Below are positions 39,854 to 49,694 of a stretch of DNA of 64,000 bases, piece after piece; the stretch's first letter is position 1, and every line of letters starts with the position of its first letter. The notes under the pieces were generated by a model, which was not told the DNA's origin, searched no databases, and worked only from the letters and a program-made list of their open reading frames with translations. The position numbers were made by a program, and so were the translations under genes. The stretch comes from an uncultured Porphyromonadaceae bacterium (GTDB lineage Bacteria > Bacteroidota > Bacteroidia > Bacteroidales > Muribaculaceae): positions 87,832-151,831 of the forward strand of contig CANOLV010000003.1 of the NCBI GenBank assembly GCA_947567425.1, given 5' to 3'.

Positions 39854-40621
39854 ATGAACGGAAAGAACATATATTTTATCTCTGACCTGCATCTCGGAGC
39901 GACTTATCTAAAGTCTCCGCTCGACTATGAGAAACGTGTGGTCAGATGGCTCGACACGATAAAAGATGATGTGGCCGAACTGTATCTTCTCGGCGACATC
40001 CTCGACTATTGGTATGAATATCGGACGGTTGTTCCGAGAGGCTATGTGCGTTTCTTGGGGGCATTGGCTTCGTTAGCCGACAGAGGGGTGAAAATCACAT
40101 GGTTTATCGGCAACCATGATATATGGCTTTTTGATTATCTTCGTGACGAGATAGGGCTTGAGGTCGTCGACGGATACCTCGTTAAGGACATTTTAGGCAA
40201 ACGCTTTTTCATGTCGCATGGTGACGGTCTCGGACGACTTAAACCTTCATTTAAGCTTATCCGGTTTTTGTTCCGGAATAAATTTTGTCAGACTCTATAT
40301 AGCGCTATACATCCCCGATGGACGATTCCGTTTGCCCATCGGTGGTCGACATCAAGCCGCGACTTCTCCGAAGAAATTCCGCAATTCACTGATCCTGACA
40401 ATGAATCGCTCATTGCGTTTTCAAAAGATTACCTTGAATCGCATCCGGATATAGATTTCTTCGTGTACGGACATAAGCATGTATTGGTGGATTACCCTGT
40501 AGCTCCTGGGACAAATGTCATAATATTGGGCGACTGGATCCATCACTTCTCATTTGCCCGATTTGATGGAGAGAGCATGGATTTATTCAGATTTATCGAC
40601 GGGAAAAGTGTTAAGATATGA
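39854..40621 (+). CDS. lpxH: UDP-2,3-diacylglucosamine diphosphatase
   Basis: Lipid A synthesis enzyme that releases UMP from UDP-2,3-diacylglucosamine at the inner membrane. Metallophosphoesterase motifs are DLHLG, LLGDILDYW, GNHD, MSHGDG and YGHKH. The 255-residue length and the basic-hydrophobic cap (KLIRFLFRNKF) suit LpxH. It is the last gene of the ligA run; a 348-base gap follows, holding the small RNA gene and the uvrB promoter. Confidence 0.92.
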   Translation: MNGKNIYFISDLHLGATYLKSPLDYEKRVVRWLDTIKDDVAELYLLGDILDYWYEYRTVVPRGYVRFLGALASLADRGVKITWFIGNHDIWLFDYLRDEIGLEVVDGYLVKDILGKRFFMSHGDGLGRLKPSFKLIRFLFRNKFCQTLYSAIHPRWTIPFAHRWSTSSRDFSEEIPQFTDPDNESLIAFSKDYLESHPDIDFFVYGHKHVLVDYPVAPGTNVIILGDWIHHFSFARFDGESMDLFRFIDGKSVKI

Positions 40622-40759
40622 TTTTTAATTAAATTTTATTATAATGCGTATATTTTAACAAATCATATAACTCGTTGATATATTGCTTGTTGCTCGAAAA
40701 TACAGATAATCTACAACTAAAAAAGATTAAAAACAATGTTTCTAAACATGTTTTTTTCT

Positions 40760-40790
40760 TTTGCCATATCATAAAAAAGGGTGACCTTTG
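40760..40790 (+). promoter_or_regulatory. Promoter of the small RNA candidate
   Basis: TTTG (40760-40763), a 19-base spacer and GACCTTTG (40783-40790) match the Bacteroidetes promoter except for the first base of the minus-7 box. Confidence 0.7.
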
Positions 40791-40796
40791 TACCAC

Positions 40797-40880
40797 AAAC
40801 CTAAAACAATCTTTTTTACCTTAGAAATTGTACCTATTGGAAACCCATAAAAAGGAGCTTAGAGATAAGCTCCTTTTTAT
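40797..40880 (+). ncRNA. Small RNA candidate of about 85 nt between lpxH and uvrB
   Basis: A promoter ends at 40790 and a textbook terminator begins at 40849 (13-bp stem 40849-40861 with 40866-40878, GAGA loop, T-run). In between, ACAAT at about 40806 can pair with ATTGT near 40827, around a conserved-looking TTTTTTACCTTAGAA. No open frame with a plausible start exists. Layout is like the promoter-and-terminator-bounded Bacteroidales RNAs known from comparative work; I cannot confirm membership. It could instead be a uvrB leader, but the terminator lies 90 bases before uvrB, which has its own box. Confidence 0.65.
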
Positions 40881-40926
40881 CTTTACGGCCAATTCTGTTA
40901 CGTTAGGTTATATTGAATAAAAGCGT

Positions 40927-40934
40927 TATATTTG
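40927..40934 (+). promoter_or_regulatory. Minus-7 box of uvrB
   Basis: TATATTTG fits TAnnTTTG and is 35 bases before the uvrB ATG. The minus-33 region is only a weak match. Confidence 0.6.
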
Positions 40935-40969
40935 TAAATTAATTTCTTCACTAACTGAATCGGCACAGA

Positions 40970-43054
40970 ATGGAATTTAAGCTTGAATCAAAATATTCAC
41001 CGACAGGTGATCAGCCTCAAGCCATTGACGAACTCGTTGAGGGCATTAATTCGGGTACTAAGGCACAGACTCTTTTAGGTGTAACCGGATCCGGCAAGAC
41101 TTTCACCATGGCCAATGTCATTGCCAGAGTTAACCGCCCCACCCTGATTTTAAGCCACAATAAGACTCTCGCCGCGCAGTTATACAGCGAGTTCAAACAA
41201 TTCTTTCCAAACAATTCCGTACAGTATTTTGTAAGCTACTACGACTACTATCAGCCTGAAGCCTACATCCCATTATCGGACAAATATATTGAAAAGGACT
41301 TGATGATTAACGACGAGATCGACAAGCTGCGGCTTGCCACGACGTCTGCACTCCTTTCCGGCAGAAAGGATGTCATAGTAATATCGTCGGTATCATGTCT
41401 GTACGGTATCGGCAATCCTGAGGATTTCCACGCAAGCGTCATAGGCATACATGTCGGTCAAAAGATCGCCCGTAATCTGTTTTTGCGGAAACTTGTCGAC
41501 GCGCTCTACAGCCGAAATGAAATAGAGCTCGGTCGAGGAAACTTCCGTGTCAAGGGCGACACTGTCGACATACGTCTTGCATACGAAGAAATAACTCTGC
41601 GTGTCATATTTTGGGGTGACGAGATAGAGTCCATCTCTACCATCCACGCGGAAGACGGCGTGTCGCTCGGCACACATGAACAGTTCAATATATACCCTGC
41701 CAATATTTTTGTGACATCTAAAGAGCGTGTCGGACAGGCTTTGGCCAAAATGGAAATTGATCTTGGCGAGCAGGTCGGATTCTTTAACCGCGAAGCCAAA
41801 GAACTTGAAGCAAGCCGCCTGTATGAACGGACCACTTACGACATAGAAATGATACGCGAGATCGGACACTGTCCCGGAATCGAGAACTACAGCCGCTACT
41901 TTGACGGTCGTGAACCCGGAATGCGCCCGTTCTGTCTGCTTGATTATTTCCCAAAAGACTTCCTGACCATCATTGATGAGAGCCACGTGACCATACCGCA
42001 GATCCGCGCCATGTATGGAGGCGACGTATCGAGAAAGATGAATCTGGTGGAATATGGATTCAGGCTTCCTTCCGCTCTCGACAACAGACCTCTAAAGTTC
42101 AATGAATTTGAATCGCTTACCGACCAGACCATCTATGTGAGTGCCACTCCGGCCGACTATGAGCTGGAGAAAAGCGAGGGTGTAATTGTCGAACAGATCA
42201 TCAGACCTACCGGACTGCTCGATCCGCTGATAAGCGTCAGGCCGTCAATGAACCAGATCGACGATCTGATGGAGGAGATTCAGATCAGGATTGAGCGTGA
42301 AGAGCGTGTGCTTGTCACCACTCTAACAAAACGTATGGCCGAGGAGCTGAACGAATATCTACTGAAGATGCGCATTAAGGCGGCATATATACATAGCGAT
42401 GTCGACACCCTTGACAGAATCCGCATACTCGACGACCTGCGGTCGGGCGTATACGATGTCCTTATTGGAGTCAACCTGCTCCGTGAAGGACTTGACTTGC
42501 CGGAGGTGTCGCTTGTGGCCATACTTGACGCTGACAAAGAAGGATTCCTCCGAAGCCACCGGTCGCTGACTCAGACTGTCGGCCGCGCGGCGAGAAATCT
42601 AAACGGCACGGTCATAATGTATGCCGATAAGATTACCGATTCGATGCGTCTGACCATCGAGGAGACAGAACGTCGTCGTGCACTTCAGCTTGCATACAAT
42701 GAAGAGCACGGCATCACACCTCAGGCCATCGTCAAGGCGCGTCAAGCCATAATCGGAGTGGACGAGGAGGCCCCGAAAGCTCCTGCCTCTTCCGGTGCGC
42801 CGAAGCGAAAACCGCATGAAAAAGAGAAATCGGCCAAAAAGACTTCCGTGCCGTATATGAACGAATATACCACATCGGTCGACATCGCGGCGGATCCGGT
42901 AATACCGTATATGAATGCCGAAGAGCTACGCAGAGCCATCTCACGTCTGAGAGGCGAAATGGTGGAGGCCGCTAAAAACATGGACTTTATGGAAGCCGCG
43001 CGCATGAGGGACGAACTGCTTAAGATGGAAGATCACTTAAAAACTATTGAATGA
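40970..43054 (+). CDS. uvrB: Excinuclease ABC subunit UvrB
   Basis: Helicase-like damage-verification subunit loaded by UvrA. Walker A is GVTGSGKT, the beta-hairpin region is YYDYYQPEAYIP, the DEAD-like box is IIDESHVTIPQ, and helicase motifs V-VI read LREGLDLPEV and QTVGRAARN. A C-terminal UVR motif (MVEAAKNMDFMEAARMRDEL) would contact UvrC. The 694 residues are standard. Its stop overlaps the ygiQ start in an ATGA. Confidence 0.98.
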   Translation: MEFKLESKYSPTGDQPQAIDELVEGINSGTKAQTLLGVTGSGKTFTMANVIARVNRPTLILSHNKTLAAQLYSEFKQFFPNNSVQYFVSYYDYYQPEAYIPLSDKYIEKDLMINDEIDKLRLATTSALLSGRKDVIVISSVSCLYGIGNPEDFHASVIGIHVGQKIARNLFLRKLVDALYSRNEIELGRGNFRVKGDTVDIRLAYEEITLRVIFWGDEIESISTIHAEDGVSLGTHEQFNIYPANIFVTSKERVGQALAKMEIDLGEQVGFFNREAKELEASRLYERTTYDIEMIREIGHCPGIENYSRYFDGREPGMRPFCLLDYFPKDFLTIIDESHVTIPQIRAMYGGDVSRKMNLVEYGFRLPSALDNRPLKFNEFESLTDQTIYVSATPADYELEKSEGVIVEQIIRPTGLLDPLISVRPSMNQIDDLMEEIQIRIEREERVLVTTLTKRMAEELNEYLLKMRIKAAYIHSDVDTLDRIRILDDLRSGVYDVLIGVNLLREGLDLPEVSLVAILDADKEGFLRSHRSLTQTVGRAARNLNGTVIMYADKITDSMRLTIEETERRRALQLAYNEEHGITPQAIVKARQAIIGVDEEAPKAPASSGAPKRKPHEKEKSAKKTSVPYMNEYTTSVDIAADPVIPYMNAEELRRAISRLRGEMVEAAKNMDFMEAARMRDELLKMEDHLKTIE

Positions 43055-44940
43055 TGGCATCCGATAAACGTTTCGATACAAGACTATGGCTTCCCACCTC
43101 CGTTAAAGACATGGAGATTCTTGGATGGGACTATCTGGACGTTATTATATTTTCAGGCGATGCATACGTGGATCATCCGTCGTTCGGCGCTTCCGTGATC
43201 GGACGCACGCTTCAAGCCGCCGGCTATCGGGTAGCTGTAGTGCCCCAGCCAAACTGGCGCGATGACTTGCGCGACTTCAAGAAACTCGGTGCGCCACGGC
43301 TGTTCTTCGGCGTGTCGGCGGGAGCCATGGATTCTATGGTCAACCATTACACCGCGGCCCGGCGCAAACGAAGCGACGATGCATATACACCCGATGGCCG
43401 GCACGGCATGCGCCCGGATTATCCCACCATAGTGTATTCCGAGATTCTGCGCAAGCTTTATCCCGACACACCGATAATAGCCGGAGGTATCGAGGCATCG
43501 CTCAGAAGGGTTTCGCACTATGATTACTGGCAGGACAGACTGCGTCCATCCATTCTCATGGATGCGCCTGTCGATATGATAAGCTACGGAATGGGTGAAC
43601 AGACTATGCTTGAGATTGCATCACGGCTGAAAGCCGGCGAATCGATAATCGAGATGACCGATATTGCACAGACTGCATACGTCACTTATCGCGATGATAT
43701 GCCGGAGTCGTCTGATTCCGAAAATATTCTACTGGCATCCTATGAAGAGTGCCTGAAGAATAAAAAGGCACAGGCGGCTAACTTCAAACATGTCGAACAA
43801 CAGTCCAACCGCATGCATGGAGCCACCATCTGGCAACCTCATGGAGATAAAGTCGTGAAGATAAATCCAATGCGTCCTCCTATGTCCACAGACGAAATCG
43901 ATGCTTCATTCGATTTGCCATATACTCGCCTGCCTCACCCACGATATAAAGGTAAGACGATCCCGGCATGGGAGATGATCAAGCATTCGGTCAATCTTCA
44001 TCGTGGATGCTTCGGCGGGTGTGCATTCTGCACCATATCTGCTCATCAGGGCAAATTCATCGCATCGCGAAGCAAAGAGTCCATATTGCGTGAGGTCAGG
44101 AAAGTCGTGGAGATGCATGACTTCAAAGGATATTTGAGCGATCTCGGCGGACCGTCTGCCAATATGTATAGAATGGGAGGCAAGGACGTCTCGATATGCG
44201 AGAAGTGCATGCGTCCGTCATGCCTTCATCCTAAACCGTGCCATAACTTGAACACTGACCACAAGCCGCTCCTTGACATATACCATGCCGTAGATGCCGT
44301 TCCAGGTGTCAAAAAGTCATTTATCGGAAGCGGCGTGCGTTATGATCTTTCGATGCACCGTACCGGTAATGACAAAGTGGACCGCATTAACAGGCAATAT
44401 AATGAAGAACTTATCGAAAAGCATGTGTCCGGACGCCTTAAAGTAGCTCCGGAACATACGTCCGACCATGTGCTTAACATCATGCGCAAACCGTCGTTCA
44501 GCCAATTTTATGAGTTCAAGAAGATATTTGACCGTGTCAACCGTGACTGTTCCTTAAAGCAGCAGCTTATCCCCTACTTCATCTCCTCGCATCCCGGATG
44601 CCATGAGGTCGATATGGCGGAACTCGCCAGCGAGACCAAAGAGCTGAACATGCACCTTGAACAGGTGCAGGACTTCACTCCGACTCCGATGACGGTAGCT
44701 ACAGAGATTTATTACACCGGATATCATCCATATACAGGAGAAAAAATCTACTGCGCCATCCGTCCGGAAGAGAAATTGGCACAGCGCAAATATTTTTTCT
44801 GGTATGATGCCACATATCGCCCGGACATCATAAAGTCGCTTCATAAATTGCACCGCCCCGATATAATCCGCAAGTTGTATCCGGCATATCGTGATCCGGG
44901 ACAAGGACCGGCTGGATACAAAAACCGTAGAAAAAGATAG
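43051..44940 (+). CDS. YgiQ-family radical SAM protein
   Basis: A 629-residue protein of the YgiQ family. The radical SAM cluster is in the form CFGGCAFC (Cx3Cx2C), within RGCFGGCAFCTIS; an N-terminal cobalamin-like fold region includes DVIIFSGDAYVDHPSFG. The reaction is not known. The first codons are ATG ATG, so the start could be 43051 or 43054; it overlaps the uvrB stop and must be co-transcribed with it. Confidence 0.93.
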   Translation: MMASDKRFDTRLWLPTSVKDMEILGWDYLDVIIFSGDAYVDHPSFGASVIGRTLQAAGYRVAVVPQPNWRDDLRDFKKLGAPRLFFGVSAGAMDSMVNHYTAARRKRSDDAYTPDGRHGMRPDYPTIVYSEILRKLYPDTPIIAGGIEASLRRVSHYDYWQDRLRPSILMDAPVDMISYGMGEQTMLEIASRLKAGESIIEMTDIAQTAYVTYRDDMPESSDSENILLASYEECLKNKKAQAANFKHVEQQSNRMHGATIWQPHGDKVVKINPMRPPMSTDEIDASFDLPYTRLPHPRYKGKTIPAWEMIKHSVNLHRGCFGGCAFCTISAHQGKFIASRSKESILREVRKVVEMHDFKGYLSDLGGPSANMYRMGGKDVSICEKCMRPSCLHPKPCHNLNTDHKPLLDIYHAVDAVPGVKKSFIGSGVRYDLSMHRTGNDKVDRINRQYNEELIEKHVSGRLKVAPEHTSDHVLNIMRKPSFSQFYEFKKIFDRVNRDCSLKQQLIPYFISSHPGCHEVDMAELASETKELNMHLEQVQDFTPTPMTVATEIYYTGYHPYTGEKIYCAIRPEEKLAQRKYFFWYDATYRPDIIKSLHKLHRPDIIRKLYPAYRDPGQGPAGYKNRRKR

Positions 44941-44952
44941 TTCGGATGCATT

Positions 44953-46029
44953 CTACCGAATTTCAAATTCTACATAAGCGGTGTCAGGCTTTTCAACGGG
45001 AATGGGCGGATAATGAAATTTCTTCAACAGACGATACTTACCTGGCGACATAACTTCATTGTATGCACTTGTATGATTGACATACTCCCTCTCGGAATGT
45101 GGATTGATGCCATAACCGATGTCATGGAATACTGTCACCCCCACTATTCCCATATTATCATGCTCGCTTAATATTTTTCTTAAGTCATCATTATAAGGAA
45201 GTTGTGTCCATTTATCATTTTCAAGCCGTTCGATTCTGTACCATTCACCAAATATCGCTTCCTCATCCGATCTGTTGCTCATCTTGACCACGATAGAATC
45301 TATAGGAATTCTTAAATCATCAAGTCCTACAATAGACATCTCCAGTCTCGGATCGGTCGAATAGCTGATTTGTTCGGGCAAATCCGGTATTATAATCTTT
45401 TCGCCGAGAAAATGTGGTTGTCTGCCTAACCATAGATCCAGCATCATTTTGTCGCGGGCAAGCCACTCGCGCAAAGCCAGGCGAATCCTGACTAATCGTC
45501 CGGCCTTCAATGGTGCGGCTATAGCCACGGCTTCTATACCGTTGGCTTCAGCTATATACAAGGCTCTTGCACAATGGTCGCTTTGGGAGATTATCGTCAA
45601 AGAATCGCATCCGAACACTTCTTTTGCCCGGACCACGGAGTCGAGAGTTCGGAATCCGGCAAAATCAAGTATGATCCTGTTTTCCGGCACCCCGTGCGCT
45701 ATCAGCGAATCACGCATGGCCGTAGGTTCGTCATACCCCTTTGTATGGTTGTCGCCGCTTGCTATTATGAAGTCGACCTTTCCGGCGCGATATAGCTCGG
45801 CCGCCATGTCGATCCGATTAGTAAAATAGGAATTCGGCCGTCCGGCTCTATTCCTAGGATTCGTTCCAAGCAATAAGGCCACTTTATTATGAGGAACATC
45901 GTCAACATTACGGTATATTCTGCTGTCAGTGGCCGATTCCACATTCAGATTGGCTACGACAGTAAATATGATGATAATCGCTGAAAATCCAAGAATACCG
46001 AAAATGATTCGTTTATAATGCTGTTTCAT
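44953..46029 (-). CDS. SanA/YdcF-like (DUF218) membrane protein with Ig-like C-terminal domain
   Basis: A 358-residue protein with one N-terminal membrane segment (about 8-27), a DUF218 domain (VALLLGTNPRN, FTNRIDMAAELYRAGKVDFII, SGDN, EPTAM, LDFAGFRTLDSVVRAKEVFG) and a C-terminal beta-rich Ig-like domain of about 130 residues (YSTDPRLEMSIVG to VEFEIR). SanA relatives influence envelope permeability to vancomycin; catalytic activity is not established. The Ig-like extension is a Bacteroidetes variant. It converges with ygiQ, 12 bases apart. Confidence 0.87.
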   Translation of the reverse strand: MKQHYKRIIFGILGFSAIIIIFTVVANLNVESATDSRIYRNVDDVPHNKVALLLGTNPRNRAGRPNSYFTNRIDMAAELYRAGKVDFIIASGDNHTKGYDEPTAMRDSLIAHGVPENRIILDFAGFRTLDSVVRAKEVFGCDSLTIISQSDHCARALYIAEANGIEAVAIAAPLKAGRLVRIRLALREWLARDKMMLDLWLGRQPHFLGEKIIIPDLPEQISYSTDPRLEMSIVGLDDLRIPIDSIVVKMSNRSDEEAIFGEWYRIERLENDKWTQLPYNDDLRKILSEHDNMGIVGVTVFHDIGYGINPHSEREYVNHTSAYNEVMSPGKYRLLKKFHYPPIPVEKPDTAYVEFEIR

Positions 46030-46049
46030 GTCATTTTATAGCAAATAGT

Positions 46050-46757
46050 CTACCGTGGATTAAGAGAACATGCATATTTAATCTTGACACTGTAACGCCT
46101 TACTATTTTTCGCATGTTGTCCATACCGGCACCATTGTCGTAGGCTACATTGCTGAATGAAGGAGTTTCATAATAATTCGGACCATTCTCAATGATTTCC
46201 AGAGGCATAAGTATACTAAGACCTTCGTTGGAGGCGATAAATTCTGCCTTGCTTCTCGCGGCGTCAAGAGAGGCTTTAAGTCCCATCCTGTCGTATGACG
46301 GCATCTCCGCATTGTCCAACCTAACCAATTGAAAACTTGATACTCCTTCCGAACCAATTGCCGAAGCAATCTTTTCAAGTCTGTCGTAGTCCGTGACCAC
46401 TACCGACAGACTCTTAGCCATTTTAAATTTGTCCGATGCTGAGCGGTTGCGATAATTGCCCATGTCGGAAACTGTTATTGCTGAATCCTGCACCCCCGCA
46501 TCTGAAAGCGCCGTGCGGATACCGCTCTCAATCTCCTGCAATGTCACTAAGATGCTGTCGCCGGACGGTTTCTTCCTGAAATACTCTTCCATGCCGATTT
46601 CCACCGTTATTCTGTCCGGAATGATATTTAATGTCGCAGTTCCGGACACTTCGATACATATCGAGGAGATCGGCTCAGCATTTGCGTTGAACAAAGCAGA
46701 ACATATAAACAGAGATAAAGCTAACACCAATTTTTTCATATTACGTAAGAATTTCAT
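46050..46757 (-). CDS. SIMPL-domain (DUF541) periplasmic protein
   Basis: A 235-residue secreted protein; a later Met at 46739 (MKKLVLALSLF) may be the true start, as it opens the signal peptide. The mature part matches DUF541/SIMPL: IEVSGTATLNIIPDRITVEIGMEE, then AARSKAEFIASNEGL and a final YSVKIKYA. Some homologues (BP26 of Brucella) form channel-like rings; the bacterial role is unclear. It lies 20 bases upstream of the SanA-like gene and is probably in one operon with it. Confidence 0.88.
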   Translation of the reverse strand: MKFLRNMKKLVLALSLFICSALFNANAEPISSICIEVSGTATLNIIPDRITVEIGMEEYFRKKPSGDSILVTLQEIESGIRTALSDAGVQDSAITVSDMGNYRNRSASDKFKMAKSLSVVVTDYDRLEKIASAIGSEGVSSFQLVRLDNAEMPSYDRMGLKASLDAARSKAEFIASNEGLSILMPLEIIENGPNYYETPSFSNVAYDNGAGMDNMRKIVRRYSVKIKYACSLNPR

Positions 46758-46811
46758 ACAAGTTAAAGGTAGTGATTAAATTTCAATATCTTATTTACCC
46801 CAATGAAAAAA

Positions 46812-47252
46812 TTAAGAAAATTTAGTGGACTTCAGATGTCTTGACATTTTATCACGCCGATGGCGGACACATGCGTCGGTCAACGCTTTGTGCGGAGTTC
46901 GTTTCTTTGGTCTTACAGGCGGATTAACCGTATCGATACGCTTGTTGATACTTTCAGTTTTGTCTGCGGTATGGTCTGATTCATTTTTACCGGACTGAAT
47001 AGTTGAATCAGTCCTTTGGTTTTCTCGTCGGCGGGCACTGGCCTCACGTTGACGGTGGCGACGGTCCACTATTTTCTTTATTAACATGAACGCCATCTGT
47101 TCAGCTCCTGTCAATCCGGAAGGTTCGGTTCTGTCGATCTGGTAACGCCGTATGGCATCAGTCAATATATGGCGGCGTGGTTCAGGAAGGAGATTTATCA
47201 TTTCTACCCATTCTTTGTCGAAGCGAGGTCTGCGGCTCTGTGTGTTTTTCAT
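46812..47252 (-). CDS. Unrecognised basic protein
   Basis: A 146-residue, Arg/Lys-rich protein starting at MKNTQSRRPRFDKEW (47252). Residues 8-65 look like a compact helical domain (WVEMINLLPEPRRHILTDAI, then GAEQMAFMLIKKIVDRR); the rest is a charged, low-complexity tail ending in RHRRDKMSRHLKS. No family is recognised. The basic tail suits nucleic-acid binding, as inference only. It is divergent from the helicase gene, starting 111 bases away. Confidence 0.65.
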   Translation of the reverse strand: MKNTQSRRPRFDKEWVEMINLLPEPRRHILTDAIRRYQIDRTEPSGLTGAEQMAFMLIKKIVDRRHRQREASARRRENQRTDSTIQSGKNESDHTADKTESINKRIDTVNPPVRPKKRTPHKALTDACVRHRRDKMSRHLKSTKFS

Positions 47253-47349
47253 AATTTCTAAGTTTTTAAGATTTATAACCACCGCAAAGATAATACGGAA
47301 ACAGCCGGACTGTACTGCAAAATTGGACAAAAAATTTCGTAAAAATTTG

Positions 47350-47357
47350 TAACTTTG
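47350..47357 (+). promoter_or_regulatory. Minus-7 box close to the helicase start codon
   Basis: TAACTTTG fits TAnnTTTG and ends 6 bases before the ATG at 47364, which would leave almost no leader. No minus-33 TTTG stands at the ideal distance; TTGG lies 23 bases upstream. Confidence 0.5.
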
Positions 47358-47363
47358 TGGTTG

Positions 47364-49694
47364 ATGGAAGACTACAGGAACTTACTCAACGCGCAACAGC
47401 TTGATGCCGTGACCTATACTGACGGGCCTCAATTGGTCATCGCCGGTGCAGGTTCGGGAAAAACTCGCGTGCTTACATATAAAATAGTGCATCTGCTTGC
47501 CCACGGCTATGAACCGTGGCGCATAATGGCGCTCACTTTCACCAATAAAGCCGCTCGTGAGATGCGTGAACGTATCGAAGCCATAGTAGGACCTTCAATA
47601 GCCTCAAAACTCTGGATGGGGACTTTCCACTCCATTTTCGCGAGGATATTGCGTCTGAACGCCGACAGGATTGGATTCAAGAGCAACTTCACAATCTACG
47701 ACACATCTGACTCAAAGTCGCTTATTAAGACCATAATCAGGGATCTGAACCTTGATGACAAGGTATATAATCCCAATACTGTCGCCAATGCCATATCGGC
47801 CGCTAAAAATGCTCTGATCTCACCTGACCGCTATGCTATGGACCGTGAATTGATGGAAGCCGACAGGCGGTCAAACAGACCTTTGACACAAGCCATATAT
47901 AAAGGCTACATGGAGAGGTGCTTCGTGGCCGGGGCCATGGATTTTGACGATTTGCTCTATTTTACCAATGTCCTTCTCCGAGACAATCCGGATCTTCTGC
48001 GTCATTATCAAGAGTATTTCAGATACGTACTGATCGACGAGTACCAGGACACCAACTTTGCGCAGCACTTAATCGCCACCCAACTATGCGGTGAGTCGCA
48101 GAACATCTGCGTGGTCGGCGACGATGCCCAGAGCATATATTCATTTAGAGGCGCAAACATCAGAAACATCCTTAATCTGAAACGCTCATACCCTACACTG
48201 AAGATATTTAAGCTTGAGGAGAACTACCGGTCGACACAAAACATCATCAACGCCGCCAATTCGTTGATAGCCAAGAATAAGGAGCAGATACCCAAGAATA
48301 TATTCTCCCACAACGACGTCGGTCGCAAGATCGAAGTGGTCGGATGCTACAGTGATTTCGAGGAGGCGGCCATAGTGGCTCAGAAAATATCCACGATGAA
48401 GATGAGCGGCCATGACAGTTATGATGAATTTGCAGTCCTTTACCGCACCAACGTCCAGTCCAGACGTCTGGAGGAAGCCCTGCGCAACCGTAATATCCCG
48501 TATCGGATCTACGGCGGTCTTTCATTCTATCAGCGTAAGGAGATTAAGGATGCCATAGCATATTTCCGTCTGGCTGTCAATCCTGACGACGACGAAGCAC
48601 TGAAACGCATCATCAACTATCCGGCGCGAGGCATAGGAGAGACAACGGTCAACAAACTGCTGCGTTGCGCCATGGACAATCAGGTCAGCATCTGGAAAAT
48701 CATAGACAATGTCCAGGACTATCCGCTTGGATTCAATTCCGGGACAATCAAGAAATTGAGCACTTTCAGGGAATTGATGGCCAGATTCATGTCGATGGCC
48801 TCCCAGGACCGGGCCGACGAAGTGGCATCCGCCATCATCCGTGAGTCAAAGTTGGTGTCGTCGCTGATAACTGATAAGACCCCTGAGAGCATTTCCAAGC
48901 AGGAGAATCTCGCGGAACTCAACGCCGTAGTGCATGAATTTGTAGAGACTCGTCTTAACGAAGGTGCGGAGACTGTACGCCTTGCCGACTTTTTGGGCAA
49001 TGTGTCGTTGGCCACAGATCAGGACAGCCAGGAGACTCCCGTGGAAAGCGTGACTTTGATGACAGTACACGCCGCAAAAGGACTCGAATTCGGCAACGTC
49101 ATAATCGTGGGTGTCGAGGAAGAACTATTTCCTTCATCCATGAGCAGCGACACTTTGCAGCAGATTGAAGAAGAGCGCCGATTACTGTACGTGGCCATCA
49201 CACGTGCCAAATCAAATTGTCTGATCACATACGCTTCCTCGCGCTATAAGAACGGACAGACCAAGACCTGCCAGCCGTCAAGATTTCTTAAGGATATTGA
49301 CCCTAAGTTTCTCCGACTTGCACCTGGTGTCAATCTGCCAGGCAGGGCCACGCAGGTTAACCCGATGGATAACTACAGGTCGTCATGGAGCAACTATGAT
49401 AAAAAGCCGTCAGCCGGTCGCTTCAGCCACCAGCCTGAACGCTCAGCCACACCGTCAGACCTTAATAGGACTACGGCAACGGCTTCTAAATCATCTTCCT
49501 CCGAGGGGGGATTCGGCATGCACGCTTCGTCATCACTCTCAATCGGGATGTCTATAGAACATTCTACCTTCGGCCACGGAACAATCATCGCCATAACTAC
49601 CGGAGCAAACGATACCATAACAGTTAAATTCAATAATGTAGGCGAAAAGAAACTTCTACTACGTTTCGCCAAATTCAAAATCATATCACAATGA
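47364..49694 (+). CDS. UvrD/PcrA-type ATP-dependent DNA helicase
   Basis: A 776-residue superfamily 1A helicase used in repair and in clearing DNA-bound proteins. Motifs: LLNAQQLDAV (Q motif), GAGSGKTRVL (I), TFTNKAAREM (Ia), DEYQDTN (II), VGDDAQSIYSFRGA (III), ENYRSTQNI (IV), TVHAAKGLEF (V), YVAITRAK (VI). The C-terminus has a PcrA-like tail (GMSIEHSTFGHGTI to LLLRFAKFKII) of the type that binds RNA polymerase. Start at MEDYRNLL. It overlaps nspC by four bases. Confidence 0.95.
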   Translation: MEDYRNLLNAQQLDAVTYTDGPQLVIAGAGSGKTRVLTYKIVHLLAHGYEPWRIMALTFTNKAAREMRERIEAIVGPSIASKLWMGTFHSIFARILRLNADRIGFKSNFTIYDTSDSKSLIKTIIRDLNLDDKVYNPNTVANAISAAKNALISPDRYAMDRELMEADRRSNRPLTQAIYKGYMERCFVAGAMDFDDLLYFTNVLLRDNPDLLRHYQEYFRYVLIDEYQDTNFAQHLIATQLCGESQNICVVGDDAQSIYSFRGANIRNILNLKRSYPTLKIFKLEENYRSTQNIINAANSLIAKNKEQIPKNIFSHNDVGRKIEVVGCYSDFEEAAIVAQKISTMKMSGHDSYDEFAVLYRTNVQSRRLEEALRNRNIPYRIYGGLSFYQRKEIKDAIAYFRLAVNPDDDEALKRIINYPARGIGETTVNKLLRCAMDNQVSIWKIIDNVQDYPLGFNSGTIKKLSTFRELMARFMSMASQDRADEVASAIIRESKLVSSLITDKTPESISKQENLAELNAVVHEFVETRLNEGAETVRLADFLGNVSLATDQDSQETPVESVTLMTVHAAKGLEFGNVIIVGVEEELFPSSMSSDTLQQIEEERRLLYVAITRAKSNCLITYASSRYKNGQTKTCQPSRFLKDIDPKFLRLAPGVNLPGRATQVNPMDNYRSSWSNYDKKPSAGRFSHQPERSATPSDLNRTTATASKSSSSEGGFGMHASSSLSIGMSIEHSTFGHGTIIAITTGANDTITVKFNNVGEKKLLLRFAKFKIISQ

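Noticed and set aside
39854-40621. General metallophosphoesterase instead of LpxH
   Set aside because: Motif order, length and the basic-hydrophobic cap fit LpxH better, though related phosphoesterases cannot be fully excluded.
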